NCBI GenBank assembly: GCA_037446115.1
Contig: JBBIJF010000022.1
Location: 7,842 to 71,841 of the forward strand
DNA: 64,000 bases
Direction: 5' to 3'
Source: JANWXD01 sp037446115
Lineage (GTDB): Bacteria; Acidobacteriota; Terriglobia; Bryobacterales; Bryobacteraceae
Position 1 is the stretch's first letter; each line of letters begins with the position of its first letter. The notes below the pieces were generated by a model. That model was not told the DNA's origin. It saw only the letters and a list, made by a program, of their open reading frames with translations, and made no database searches. A program made the position numbers and the translations under genes. Shown here one piece after another: positions 54,255-63,505 of the stretch.

Positions 54255-55382
54255 TCAGCCGAGATAGAACTTGCGGATCAGCGCTGCGACCCGGCGGACG
54301 TGTTCTTCCCGGAGATGAAGACCGAGCGGCAAGGACAGCACTTCTTGCGCCGCACGTTCCGCCACCGGAAGATCGCCGGGCTTCAGCCCGCAGGAGCGGA
54401 AGGCAGGCTGCAGGTGCAGCGGCACCGGATAGTGAATCCCGGTTCCGACGCCGGAGCCGCGCAAGTACTCCCGCAGCGCTTCCCTCCGAGCGGCGCGAAC
54501 CACGTAAAGGTGATACACGTGGCCGCTGCCGCGACTCCTCCCTACGGGACGCAGCAACGGCGCCGGGATGCGGGCAAGCTCCTCGTCGTAGACCGCCGCC
54601 AGTCGGGCACGCGCGCGATTCCACTCTTCCAGATGCAGCAGCGCGATCCGCAGGTAGGCAGCCTGTAGCTCGTCCAGGCGGGAATTTAACGCCGGCAGAC
54701 CGGCCGTGTGGTCTGAACTTCGCCCTCCGTCCCGCAACAGGCGGGCCCGCCTGGCGTGTGCTTCGTTCTTCAAACACAGAGCCCCGCCATCACCCAGCGC
54801 TCCCAGGTTCTTGGTGGGGTAGAAGCTGTAAGCCACATAGGGCGAATAGTCCGTGAGCGGCAGTCCTTCGTGGCGCGCGCCATGGGCCTGACAAGCATCC
54901 TGAACCACGGCGATGCCCGTCTGCGCCGCCAGCGCGCGCCACTCCTCCAGGCGGCAGCTCTGACCGTAAAGATGCACCGGAACCGCGGCAGCCGTGTTGG
55001 AACTCATAACCTGCCGCGTCTTGTGAGCGTCGAGCAGCAGCGTGTCTTCCTCCACGTCCGCGAAGCGCACGCTCGCCCCCGCACGCAGCACGGCTTGGGC
55101 GGTGAAAGGGGCGGTCAGTGGTGAGGTGATCACCTCCTGCTCGCGGCGGCCGATGCCCGCCACCAGAAGCCCGATGGTGATGGCGTCGGTGCCGGACGCC
55201 GTGCCTACGCAAAACGGCGCCCCGCAGAAGGCGGCAAATTCCGCCTCGAACGAAGCCACCTCCGGTCCCAGAATCCACTGGCTCCGGCGGACGAGTTCCC
55301 CGAGCTTACGGCGGAATCGTCCCCAGCATTGCCGGTGAAGCACCCGAAGGTCGGCCAGCGGGATCGTTGTCGTGGCAGACAT
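54255..55382 (-). CDS. DegT/DnrJ/EryC1-family sugar aminotransferase
   Basis: 375 residues from ATG 55382. The N-terminus IPLADLRVLHRQCW and GPEVASFEAEFAAFCG are typical. VVQDACQAHGAR is the PLP-phosphate side and YSFYPTKNLGALGDGGAL holds the Schiff-base lysine. It makes an amino sugar from a keto sugar nucleotide, consistent with the upstream epimerase. Its first 77 bp overlap the epimerase end, which is real, since the IPLADL start is conserved. Confidence 0.9.
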   Translation of the reverse strand: MSATTTIPLADLRVLHRQCWGRFRRKLGELVRRSQWILGPEVASFEAEFAAFCGAPFCVGTASGTDAITIGLLVAGIGRREQEVITSPLTAPFTAQAVLRAGASVRFADVEEDTLLLDAHKTRQVMSSNTAAAVPVHLYGQSCRLEEWRALAAQTGIAVVQDACQAHGARHEGLPLTDYSPYVAYSFYPTKNLGALGDGGALCLKNEAHARRARLLRDGGRSSDHTAGLPALNSRLDELQAAYLRIALLHLEEWNRARARLAAVYDEELARIPAPLLRPVGRSRGSGHVYHLYVVRAARREALREYLRGSGVGTGIHYPVPLHLQPAFRSCGLKPGDLPVAERAAQEVLSLPLGLHLREEHVRRVAALIRKFYLG

Positions 55383-56349
55383 GGGCGCGGTAATAAGCCA
55401 GCGTGCGCGCGACTCCTTCCGGTAGCTCCACACGGGGCTGCCAGCCCGTCCATGCCCGGAAGCGCCGGTCGTCCGTCGAATAACTGCCGATGTCGATCGG
55501 CACCAGCTCTCTCGGGAACGGCACCTGGCGCACGCGCGAGCCCGCAACCGTGCGGGCGATCTCGGCGAGCTGCAGCGCACGCGGCCCTCCCACATTGCAG
55601 GTCGCATGGACCGATCCGGGCGGCAGCGGCGCCAACCCCGCCCGCAGGAGCGCCTCCACCGCGTCGTCCACGTACAGCAGGTCGCGCAGTTGCGTCCCGT
55701 TCCCGTATACGCACACGTCTTCTCCTCTGAGGAGGCAAGAAAGAAAGACCGCGATGAAACCTTGTGAGGGCAAATGCAGCGCCTGCCGTGGCCCGTAAAC
55801 ATTGGTCAGGCGGAGGCAGACGGTCTGAAGCCCGTAAAGGGACGACTGCAGCCTGTGGTAAGCCTCCGCGGCCAGTTTGTGAACACCGTTGAAGTCCACC
55901 GGAGCCGTGGGATGGTCCTCGTCTACCGGAAGATAGCGAGGGCGCCCGTAAACTTGCCGTGTGCTCGTGTAGACAATCCGCGCCCGGGGCGCCCAGCGCC
56001 GGCAGGCCTCCACAAACCGGAGATGTGCGCGGGCGTTGAGTTCCAAATCACGCTCCGGATCCTGCACGCTGCGGAAATGGCTCACTTCGCCGGCCAGGTT
56101 AAAGATCACCTCTGTGCCCGGCAGGACGTCCGCCATCGCCCCCGTATCGGCGATATCCGAGCGACACAGCGTGACGCTGGTTCGGGCCGGCCCCAGGTTC
56201 GCCTCGTTTCCCCCGCAGCCTTCCACCAGCGCGTCCACGACCGTGATCTCGGCGCCTTCGCGCACTAAGGCCAGCGTCAGGTTGCTGCCGATAAAGCCGA
56301 GTCCGCCCGTCACCAGAACGCGCCGGTTGCGGTACCGTCCCCCGGTCAT
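55306..56349 (-). CDS. Extended SDR sugar-nucleotide epimerase/dehydratase with Asn at the catalytic Tyr position
   Basis: 347 residues from ATG 56349. Rossmann motif VTGGLGFIGSNL and YTSTRQVYGRP are typical of NDP-sugar epimerases. The usual YxxxK reads NGVHK (DFNGVHKLAAEAYH), so the tyrosine is an asparagine; I recall some SDR epimerase-like proteins with an NGxxK variant. The ATG overlaps the GT2 stop as TGATG. The 23-residue tail beyond YYRAHV overlaps the aminotransferase gene. Confidence 0.85.
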   Translation of the reverse strand: MTGGRYRNRRVLVTGGLGFIGSNLTLALVREGAEITVVDALVEGCGGNEANLGPARTSVTLCRSDIADTGAMADVLPGTEVIFNLAGEVSHFRSVQDPERDLELNARAHLRFVEACRRWAPRARIVYTSTRQVYGRPRYLPVDEDHPTAPVDFNGVHKLAAEAYHRLQSSLYGLQTVCLRLTNVYGPRQALHLPSQGFIAVFLSCLLRGEDVCVYGNGTQLRDLLYVDDAVEALLRAGLAPLPPGSVHATCNVGGPRALQLAEIARTVAGSRVRQVPFPRELVPIDIGSYSTDDRRFRAWTGWQPRVELPEGVARTLAYYRAHVCHDNDPAGRPSGASPAMLGTIPP

Positions 56350-57107
56350 CAACACCCCTCCGCGCCGCGGACACAACACCGCGACACACGCCCTCCTTGG
56401 CCGCGCAGCCTCCAGGCCACCCACAGCCGGCCCACCTCAACCGCCGTTTGCCACAGCCGGAACGGCCGGAAGAACTCGGACCGGCCGTGTCGGCGCGGCA
56501 AATGGCGCACGGGAACCTCGGCGATGCCGCAGCCCGCAGACTGGATGCCCAGCACCAGCTCCACACAGATCGCCCCGCTGTTGCTTCTGAGCTCGAGGGC
56601 GTCCAGTACACAGCGCCGGATCAGGCGAAAATCGCAATCCACATCCCGAACGCGGAGGCCGAACAGCGGGCGTACCAGCATCTGATACAACCGCCCGAGC
56701 AGCCGCCGATACCACGGATCGTGGCGCGCCGTCTTGTATCCATTCACAAGACCGACGCCCGGTGCCATCTGCGCCACAAGCTGCGGAAGGTCCGCCAGGT
56801 CATATTGGCCGTCGCCGTCGGTGTAAAAAACAAACTCCTTGGCCGCTGCACGAAATCCGCTTCGCAGCGCTCCCCCGTAGCCGGCATTGACGGCGTGGCG
56901 GATCACGCGGAGCCGCGCGCCAAAACGGCGGCGTAGTTCCTCCAGAACCGCGTCGGTGTCGTCCTGGCTGGCGTCGTTGACCACGAGGACCTCCAGGTCC
57001 TCGGCGCACGTTTCGCCGACGCGGAATGCCCCCTCCACCAGCGCGGGCAGCGCCGGCGCGTCATTGTACGCCGGAAAGAAGATGGTCAGGCCCGCCAGCC
57101 GGTCCAC
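56349..57107 (-). CDS. Family 2 glycosyltransferase (polyprenyl-phosphate sugar synthase-like)
   Basis: 252 residues, GTG start at 57107. FFPAYNDAPALPALVEG, VVNDASQDDTDAV and FYTDGDGQYDLADLP are the GT2 nucleotide and metal sites, and NAGYGGALRSGF the following helix. DVDCDFRLIRRCVLDAL is typical of DPM1-like enzymes. No membrane tail is present, so it would act as a soluble polyprenyl-phosphate glycosyltransferase. First gene of the three-gene sugar module. A CATAAT -10 lies at 57159-57154. Confidence 0.86.
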   Translation of the reverse strand: MDRLAGLTIFFPAYNDAPALPALVEGAFRVGETCAEDLEVLVVNDASQDDTDAVLEELRRRFGARLRVIRHAVNAGYGGALRSGFRAAAKEFVFYTDGDGQYDLADLPQLVAQMAPGVGLVNGYKTARHDPWYRRLLGRLYQMLVRPLFGLRVRDVDCDFRLIRRCVLDALELRSNSGAICVELVLGIQSAGCGIAEVPVRHLPRRHGRSEFFRPFRLWQTAVEVGRLWVAWRLRGQGGRVSRCCVRGAEGC

Positions 57108-57232
57108 GCCTATCCCCGTTACGGTGTGGGTGCCGTCGGTTTCGTTGGTTTAGATTATGACAGTGCTCCGGTGCCGGTCAACTGGCCCGGCAGCGGGTTT
57201 CACGATGTAAGAACGCAGGCGCGGCGCAGCAC

Positions 57233-58000
57233 ATGAATCCGCTGGAGATCGCCAACATCGCCCGGGCCGAAGAGCGCCTTTGGTGGTTCCGGGGGATGCG
57301 GGAAATGGCATTCGCTTTTCTCGATCCTCTGTTTCAGCGGGACCGCATCGAGCGTGTTTTCGAAGGAGGCTCCGGCACAGGTTATTTCGCCGCGGTCGTA
57401 GCGGCCCGCTACGGAGTGCCGGTTGTGGCCGCCGACCTCGATGCGCACGGTGCGCGGATGGCGGCCCGGCGGCAAGGTGTCGCCGCCGTTCAGGCCAACC
57501 TGCTGTCGCTGCCGTTTCCCAATGCCGGCTTTGACCTGGTGCTCCTCATGGACGTGCTCGCGCACTTCGGCGAAGGCGATGACCTGCGCGCGTTACACCA
57601 GGCGGCGCTCCTCCTCCGTCCCGGCGGTCATCTGTTGTTGCGTACGGCGGCGCTGAAGATCTTTCGCAGCCGCCACTCCGAGTTCGTCTGGGAGCGCCAG
57701 CGTTTCTCCGCGCGACGGCTCCAGAGGCTTGCCTGCGATGCGGGCCTCCGCGTTGAGCGGCTGACCTACTCCAACTGCCTGCTCAGTCCCCTCGCCCTGC
57801 TGAGATTTCGTGTTTGGGAGCCGCTGGCCCGCGCCGCGCCCGCCAGCGGACTCCGCCCGCTCCCCGGCCCCCTGGAGACCTTGTTTTATGCCGCGCTGCG
57901 TGCCGAAGCCGCCTGGATTCGCTGGGGCCGGACCTTCCCTTTCGGACAAAGCCTGTGGCTGCTGGCGCAACAACCCGCAGCGCCGCCTTCCCCGCCCTGA
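57233..58000 (+). CDS. Class I SAM-dependent methyltransferase
   Basis: 255 residues. SAM site VFEGGSGTGYFAAVVAARYG, followed by VVAADLDAHGARMA and FDLVLLMDVLAHFGEGDDL, then LLRPGGHLLLRTAAL. The N-terminus has a short FWWF-type motif, EERLWWFRGMREM, common in sugar- or cell-surface methyltransferases. It diverges from the glycosyltransferase operon, so it may modify the same glycan. It ends 12 bp from the convergent nuoM stop. Confidence 0.85.
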   Translation: MNPLEIANIARAEERLWWFRGMREMAFAFLDPLFQRDRIERVFEGGSGTGYFAAVVAARYGVPVVAADLDAHGARMAARRQGVAAVQANLLSLPFPNAGFDLVLLMDVLAHFGEGDDLRALHQAALLLRPGGHLLLRTAALKIFRSRHSEFVWERQRFSARRLQRLACDAGLRVERLTYSNCLLSPLALLRFRVWEPLARAAPASGLRPLPGPLETLFYAALRAEAAWIRWGRTFPFGQSLWLLAQQPAAPPSPP

Positions 58001-58012
58001 CCCCGGCGGCCT

Positions 58013-59569
58013 TCAGCGAGCGGCCGGCATCGTCGCTCCGGTTCCGGAACCCTGCACAAGCGGGTTCGGCAGATTGTGGCGCGCATAATAGCCCGGCTGC
58101 ACGCGCTCCACAATCTGCGCCACCGGGCGCTCCAGCACCCGGAAAAACGGCTTCGGATACAGGCCGATCCAGAACACCGCCACCAGCAACGGCGCAAAGA
58201 CGGCGATCTCCCTCGGCGTCAGATCCCGGAGCCCCGCATTCTTCTGGTGGAGCTCCCCGAGCATCGTCCGCTGAAACAGCCAGATCAGATACGCCGCCCC
58301 CAGTGCGATCCCGCTCACCAGCGCCAGCGCCCACCACACCGATACCTGATAGGCCCCCTGCAGAATCGTGATCTCGCCGATGAAGCCGTTGAGCGGCGGC
58401 ATGCCCATCGAGCTGAGCGCCGCAATCAGAAACACGATGGTGTACACCGGCATCACCCGCAGCAGCCCGCTGTACTCGGCAATCTCGCGCGTGTGCCGGC
58501 GCTCATAGGCGATCCCGACGATCAAAAACAGCATCCCGGTCGAGATCCCGTGGTTGATCTGCTGCAGGATCGAGCCCGCGATCCCCAGCGGATTCAGCGT
58601 GAAAATCCCAAGCGTGCAAAATCCCAGATGGCTCACCGAAGAGTAGGCGATCAGCTTCTTCCAGTCCTTCTGCATCAGGCAGACCAGAGCGCCGTAGAGG
58701 ATCGCCACGATGGAAAGAAACGCCATCACCTGGATGATGCGCGGGTTCTTGGCGGCCTCCGGCAGCAGGGGAAGCGAGAAACGCAGGAAGCCGTACGTCC
58801 CCATCTTCAGCAGAATGCTGGCCAGCACCACCGAACCCGCCGTCGGCGCCTCGGTGTGGGCATCCGGAAGCCAGGTGTGGAGCGGAAACATCGGCACCTT
58901 GACCGCAAAGCCCACAAAGAACGCCCAGAAAATCCACCACTGCGTCTCCGGTGCAAGATCCGTCCGCATCAGAGCCGCAATGTCGAAGGTGTAGACCTGA
59001 AACTGGCGGTAGTGCTCGAAATACAGCCCCAGGATCCCCAGCAGCATCAGCACCGAGCCCACCAGCGTGTAAATGATGAACTTGAACGCCGCATACACGC
59101 GCCGCGTGCTGCCCCAGATGGCGATGATGAAGTACATCGGCACCAGCACCAGCTCCCAGAACACGAAAAACAGCAGAAAATCCAGCGCCATGAACACGCC
59201 CAGCATTCCCACCTGAAGCAGCAGGAAGTAAGCGTAGTACTCTTTGAGCCGGTGCTCGATCACCTTCCAGCTCGACAGAATCGAGAGAAACCCGAGCAGC
59301 GCCGTCAGCACCACCAGCAGCAGACTGTAGCCGTCAATCCCGAGGTGGTAGGAGGCGCCGATCGAAGGGATCCAGGGCAGCTTTTCCACGAACTGGAAGT
59401 CGCGCGAAGGATCGAATCGGAACACCAGCGGCAGGCACACGAGAAACCCCGCCAGACTCGCCGCGTTGGCCCAGAGTTTGATGGCCCGCTCGTTCGACGA
59501 GGGGATCACGAGCAGGATCAGAAATCCCGCAAGCGGCGTGAGCAGCACAATCGAAAGGATGTGATCCAT
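58013..59569 (-). CDS. nuoM: NADH-quinone oxidoreductase subunit M
   Basis: 518 residues, about 14 transmembrane helices. Key NuoM blocks: FFVFWELVLVPMYFIIAIWG with the conserved Glu, FAVKVPMFPLHTWLPDAHTEAPTAGSVVLA with the conserved Lys, and INHGISTGMLFLIVG. NuoM is one of three antiporter-like proton-pumping subunits of complex I. No other nuo gene is beside it: recG is upstream and a methyltransferase converges downstream. A TAAGAT -10 sits about 35 nt before the ATG. Confidence 0.93.
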   Translation of the reverse strand: MDHILSIVLLTPLAGFLILLVIPSSNERAIKLWANAASLAGFLVCLPLVFRFDPSRDFQFVEKLPWIPSIGASYHLGIDGYSLLLVVLTALLGFLSILSSWKVIEHRLKEYYAYFLLLQVGMLGVFMALDFLLFFVFWELVLVPMYFIIAIWGSTRRVYAAFKFIIYTLVGSVLMLLGILGLYFEHYRQFQVYTFDIAALMRTDLAPETQWWIFWAFFVGFAVKVPMFPLHTWLPDAHTEAPTAGSVVLASILLKMGTYGFLRFSLPLLPEAAKNPRIIQVMAFLSIVAILYGALVCLMQKDWKKLIAYSSVSHLGFCTLGIFTLNPLGIAGSILQQINHGISTGMLFLIVGIAYERRHTREIAEYSGLLRVMPVYTIVFLIAALSSMGMPPLNGFIGEITILQGAYQVSVWWALALVSGIALGAAYLIWLFQRTMLGELHQKNAGLRDLTPREIAVFAPLLVAVFWIGLYPKPFFRVLERPVAQIVERVQPGYYARHNLPNPLVQGSGTGATMPAAR

Positions 59570-59629
59570 AGGCGGCGCCGGACGATAAGCTCCCTATCTT
59601 AACGCATCCCCTTGCGGCTCTCGCCCCGG

Positions 59630-61726
59630 CTAGGCCACCTGCACGAGGGCGTACCGGCGCTGCCAGTGATCCCGCAGGTATGCCACCGCCCGGCGCATCT
59701 CCTCCTCCGAGGGAGGGTCCTCGACGAAACGCTGCGCTTCCGCTCGCGCCAGCTCCAGAACCTCCCCGTCCCGGAGCAGGTTGGCGATCCGCAGCGCCGG
59801 CATGCCCGACTGCCGCGTCCCGAAAAACTCTCCCGGCCCGCGCAGCTTTAGGTCCATCTCGGCAATGTAGAAGCCGTCTGTGGATTCCACCATGGTGCGG
59901 ATGCGTTCTTGCGCGGCTTCGTTGAGTTTGCCCGTAACCAGGATGCAGTAGCTCTGCTCCGCGCCGCGGCCCACGCGGCCCCGCAACTGGTGCAACTGCG
60001 CCAGCCCGAACCGTTCCGCCTGCTCGATCACCATCACCGTGGCATTGGGCACATCCACGCCGACTTCGATCACCGTCGTCGAAACCAGAATCTGGATCTC
60101 CCCGCGCTTGAACGCCTCCATCACCGCTTCCTTTTCGGAGGCCGGCTGTCGCCCGTGCAGCAGGCCGACACGGAAGCCGGGAAACACCTTCTCGCGCAGG
60201 TGGTGGTACATCTTCTCGGCGGCCTTGATGGACCTGGCTTCGGACTCTTCAATGAGCGGATAGACGACGTAGGCCTGCCGGCCCGCCTCGAGCTGCCGCT
60301 TCAAAAAACTCCAGACCGCTTCGATTTCATCCTCGGTCACGTGCCGCGTCACCACAGGCTTGCGCCCCGGCGGCAGCTCATCCAGCAGGGAAACGTCCAG
60401 GTCCCCGTACAGCGTCAGAGCGAGCGTGCGCGGGATCGGCGTTGCCGTCATCACCAGCACATCCGGAGACACACCCTTGCGGATCAGCTTCAGCCGCTGC
60501 ATCACCCCGAAGCGGTGCTGCTCGTCCACGATCGCCAGCCCGAGCCGTGCAAACTCCACGTCTTCCTCAAGCAGTGCGTGCGTGCCGATCACCACGTGCG
60601 CCAAGCCGCCGGCCACCAGTTTCTTGAGCTGGGCTTTCTGGCGAGCCGGTACCGAACCCATCAGGAGCACCACCGTGTAGCCCAGCTCCCGGAAGAGGTT
60701 CTTGAAGTAAAAATAGTGCTGCGCCGCCAGGATCTCCGTCGGCGCGAGCACGGCCACCTGATACCCGCTTTCGATGGCGATGACGGCGGCTTCAGCCGCC
60801 ACGAGCGTCTTGCCGCTCCCGACGTCACCCTGCAACAGCCGGTTCATCGGGTGGGGCGCCGCCATGTCCCGGGCGATCTCCCCCAGCACGCGCTTCTGCG
60901 CCGCCGTCGGCTTGAACGGCAGCATGCGCTTGATCTTCTCCCGCGCGCGATCGGAGAGCTCAAAAGCGATGCCCGGCCGCAGCCGTGCGCTGCGGCGCTT
61001 GAGCGCCAGCCCGCACTCCAGCCAGAAAAACTCCTCGAAAATTAACCGGAACTGTGCCGGCCACCGGAAGGCGTTCAACAGGCGCAGGTCTGCTCCCGCC
61101 GGCGGAAAGTGGAGCTCCCGCGTAGCCTGCCAGCGCTCCGGAAGCTCCAGCCGCTCCCGCACAGACGGCGGCAACGGATCCGGAGGCGGAGCCAGCGTCT
61201 CGAGGGCCTGATGCAGGATCCGGCGGAAGACGCGCGTGCTGACCTTGCCCGCCGCTTCATACACCGGCACGATCCGGCCCACGTGGAGCGACGCCTCCGG
61301 ATCCTCATCCTCCGGCAGAACCTCAAATTCCGGGTGCAGCATGCTCAGCTCACCCGTGAAACTGTCAAATTCCACCTTGCCGTACAGCGCCACCTTCTGC
61401 CCCGGCGCCAGCACGTCGGCAAGGTAGCTTGCGTGAAACCACTTGGCAAGAAGGACTGCGCCGGAGGCGTCCCGAAAGGTCGCTTCGAACAGGCCCAGAT
61501 CCCGGCGGCGAAATCCGGACAGACGCGCCGTACGCACCGTAGCGACCACGGTCGCCATCTCGCCCGGCGCCAGATCGCCGATCGCCTTGGTGTTACTCCG
61601 GTCCTCGTAGCGAAACGGGGCGTAAGCGAGCAAGTCCTCCACCGTGAGGATACCTTTGCTCTCGAGCGCCTGCGCCCGCGTCGGTCCCACGCCTTTGACG
61701 TATTTGACCGGGGTGGAAAGATCCAC
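59630..61726 (-). CDS. recG: ATP-dependent DNA helicase RecG
   Basis: 698 residues, GTG start at 61726. The N-terminal wedge (OB-fold) domain starts PVKYVKGVGPTRAQAL, and helicase motifs follow: LLQGDVGSGKTLVAAEAA (I), IVDEQHRFG (II, DEQH), VMTATPIPRT (III), VSTTVIEVGVDVPNATVMVIE (V), and QLHQLRGRVGRG (VI). It remodels stalled forks. A TACACT -10 lies ten bases before the GTG. It shares a symmetric -10 with the divergent oxidoreductase gene. Confidence 0.97.
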   Translation of the reverse strand: MDLSTPVKYVKGVGPTRAQALESKGILTVEDLLAYAPFRYEDRSNTKAIGDLAPGEMATVVATVRTARLSGFRRRDLGLFEATFRDASGAVLLAKWFHASYLADVLAPGQKVALYGKVEFDSFTGELSMLHPEFEVLPEDEDPEASLHVGRIVPVYEAAGKVSTRVFRRILHQALETLAPPPDPLPPSVRERLELPERWQATRELHFPPAGADLRLLNAFRWPAQFRLIFEEFFWLECGLALKRRSARLRPGIAFELSDRAREKIKRMLPFKPTAAQKRVLGEIARDMAAPHPMNRLLQGDVGSGKTLVAAEAAVIAIESGYQVAVLAPTEILAAQHYFYFKNLFRELGYTVVLLMGSVPARQKAQLKKLVAGGLAHVVIGTHALLEEDVEFARLGLAIVDEQHRFGVMQRLKLIRKGVSPDVLVMTATPIPRTLALTLYGDLDVSLLDELPPGRKPVVTRHVTEDEIEAVWSFLKRQLEAGRQAYVVYPLIEESEARSIKAAEKMYHHLREKVFPGFRVGLLHGRQPASEKEAVMEAFKRGEIQILVSTTVIEVGVDVPNATVMVIEQAERFGLAQLHQLRGRVGRGAEQSYCILVTGKLNEAAQERIRTMVESTDGFYIAEMDLKLRGPGEFFGTRQSGMPALRIANLLRDGEVLELARAEAQRFVEDPPSEEEMRRAVAYLRDHWQRRYALVQVA

Positions 61727-61736
61727 GGCGACCTTT

Positions 61737-61746
61737 AGTGTACAAT
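61737..61746. promoter_or_regulatory. Shared symmetric -10 for recG (minus) and the oxidoreductase gene (plus)
   Basis: The palindrome TGTACA gives TACACT on the minus strand (61742-61737), ten bases before the recG GTG. On the plus strand it gives TACAAT (61741-61746), nine bases before the ATG at 61756. Confidence 0.6.
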
Positions 61747-61755
61747 GCCGGAGTC

Positions 61756-62688
61756 ATGCGCCTTCTCTGTCTGGGCCTTGCCGCCATGCTGCCGCTCGCA
61801 GCCCAGATCCGTCTGGGAATCATCGGAACCGACACCTCGCACGTCATCGCCTTCACGCGCCTGCTCAATGACCCCTCGGCGCCCGACCACGTCCCTGGCG
61901 CCCGCGTGGTGGCGGCCTATAAAGGTGGCAGCCCCGACGTCGAGGTCAGTCGCACCCGCGTGGACAAGTTCGCCGCCGAGCTGAGTGCGCGCTGGGGCGT
62001 CGAGATGGTTCCGGACATCCCTTCGCTGTGCGCCAGAGTGGACGGCGTGTTGCTGGAGAGCGTGGACGGCCGCGTTCACCTCGAGCAGGCGCGCCAAGTC
62101 ATCGCCGCCCGCAAGCCGCTCTTCATTGATAAACCGCTGGCCGCCACCCTCGAGGACGCACGGCAGATCGCCCGCCTGGCCCGTGAAGCCGGCGTACCCT
62201 GGTTCAGCTCTTCGAGCCTCCGCTACAGCGAGATCGTCTCCGCCCTGAAAGCTCCCGACATCACCGGCGCCATCGTATGGGGACCCGGCCCCTTCGAACC
62301 GCATCACTACCTCGACCTCTCCTGGTACGGCATCCATGCCGCCGAAATGCTGTTCGCGCTCATGGGCCCGGGCTGCCAGGAGGTTACGCGCGTGGCCTCG
62401 GAGAACGCCGACGAGGTGGTGTGCCGCTGGAAAGACGGGCGGATCGGCAGTATGCGCGTCGTGCGCCCCTCCGCCGGCTACGGCGCCGTCGTCTTCCGGG
62501 GCACAAAGGTCACCCAGAGCGATCCCGGCGCCAAGACGGGATATGCGCCGCTGGTGCGCGAGATCGTCACGTTCTTCCAAACCCGCCGGCCGCCCGTGCC
62601 CAACGACGAGACGCTCGAGCTGTTCGCCTTTCTCGACGCCGCCCAGAAAAGCAAAGAAAAAGGCGGCCTGCCGGTCCGCCTCCCCTGA
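61756..62688 (+). CDS. Exported Gfo/Idh/MocA-like oxidoreductase
   Basis: 310 residues from ATG 61756. A hydrophobic N-terminus (LLCLGLAAMLPLAAQIRLG) precedes a Rossmann-type GIIGTDTSHVIAFTRLL. PLFIDKPLAATLEDARQIARLA is the conserved EKP-like motif (here DKP), and SSLRYSEIVSALK belongs to the substrate half. The protein lacks the usual G-x-G-x-x-G spacing, so cofactor use is uncertain. Members in this phylum are often exported. A TACAAT is nine bases before the ATG. Confidence 0.77.
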   Translation: MRLLCLGLAAMLPLAAQIRLGIIGTDTSHVIAFTRLLNDPSAPDHVPGARVVAAYKGGSPDVEVSRTRVDKFAAELSARWGVEMVPDIPSLCARVDGVLLESVDGRVHLEQARQVIAARKPLFIDKPLAATLEDARQIARLAREAGVPWFSSSSLRYSEIVSALKAPDITGAIVWGPGPFEPHHYLDLSWYGIHAAEMLFALMGPGCQEVTRVASENADEVVCRWKDGRIGSMRVVRPSAGYGAVVFRGTKVTQSDPGAKTGYAPLVREIVTFFQTRRPPVPNDETLELFAFLDAAQKSKEKGGLPVRLP

Positions 62689-62707
62689 GTCCGGCGCACC
62701 GCTGGGC

Positions 62708-62713
62708 TACAAT
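62708..62713 (+). promoter_or_regulatory. -10 element of fabI, leaderless type
   Basis: TACAAT lies nine bases before the fabI ATG and no Shine-Dalgarno sequence is present. The 34-bp gap to the previous stop means fabI has its own promoter. Confidence 0.55.
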
Positions 62714-62722
62714 GAACGGTTC

Positions 62723-63487
62723 ATGTCCAATCTGCTCGAGGGGAAACATGCCCTCATTCTGGGCGTTGCCAACAAGTGGAGTCTCGCTTATGCGATCGCT
62801 GAGGCCTTTCACCGCCAGGGAGCACGCCTGTTTCTGACCTGTCAGGGCGAAAGGCAGAAACGCGCCGTCGAAGAACTGGCCCAGCCCCTTCAGGCCCAAA
62901 CGTTCACCTGCGATGTCGCCCGCGACGAAGACATCGCACGGCTCGGCGAGGGGCTCCGGGCGGCGGGCCGCTTGGACGCCGTGGTCCACAGCATCGCCTT
63001 CGCCGATCGCGACGACCTCGGCCGGCCGTTCGTGGAAACCTCGCGTGCGGGCTTTCTGCTCGCTCACGACATCAGCGTGTACTCGCTGGTGGCCGTGGCC
63101 CGCATGGCGGCGCCCCTGATGACCGCCGGCGGCTCCATCACCACGCTAACCTACCTCGGTTCCACCCGTGTGGTCACCAATTACAACGTCATGGGCGTCG
63201 CCAAAGCCTCGCTCGAAGCCTCGGTGCGCTACCTGGCAAGCGAGCTCGGCCCGCGCGGCATCCGCGTGAACGCCATCTCCGCCGGCCCCGTCAAAACCGC
63301 TTCCGCGCGTGCCGTCCAGGGCTTCTCCGCCATCCTTGAGGCGGTGCCCCAGCGAGCCCCGCTGCGCCGGAATGTGGATCCCGCCGAAGTCGCCGACGCC
63401 GCCGTATTCCTGGCGAGCGACCTGAGCCGCGGCGTCACGGGTAACGTCCTGTTCGTGGATGCGGGATTTCACATCATGGCAGTGTAA
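62723..63487 (+). CDS. fabI: Enoyl-ACP reductase FabI
   Basis: 254 residues from ATG 62723. HALILGVANKWSLAYAIAEAFHRQGARL is the FabI-specific N-terminus. SITTLTYLGSTRVVTNYNVMGVAKASLEA holds the YxxxxxxK catalytic pair (YNVMGVAK), and ISAGPVKTASARAV follows. It performs the last reduction of fatty-acid elongation with NADH or NADPH. Confidence 0.95.
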   Translation: MSNLLEGKHALILGVANKWSLAYAIAEAFHRQGARLFLTCQGERQKRAVEELAQPLQAQTFTCDVARDEDIARLGEGLRAAGRLDAVVHSIAFADRDDLGRPFVETSRAGFLLAHDISVYSLVAVARMAAPLMTAGGSITTLTYLGSTRVVTNYNVMGVAKASLEASVRYLASELGPRGIRVNAISAGPVKTASARAVQGFSAILEAVPQRAPLRRNVDPAEVADAAVFLASDLSRGVTGNVLFVDAGFHIMAV

Positions 63488-63505
63488 GCCGCGAAGACGG
63501 ACAGC

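Noticed and set aside
58076..59602. 508-codon plus-strand open frame opposite nuoM
   Set aside because: It is a high-GC antisense shadow with extreme Arg/His/Gln content; NuoM on the other strand is certain.
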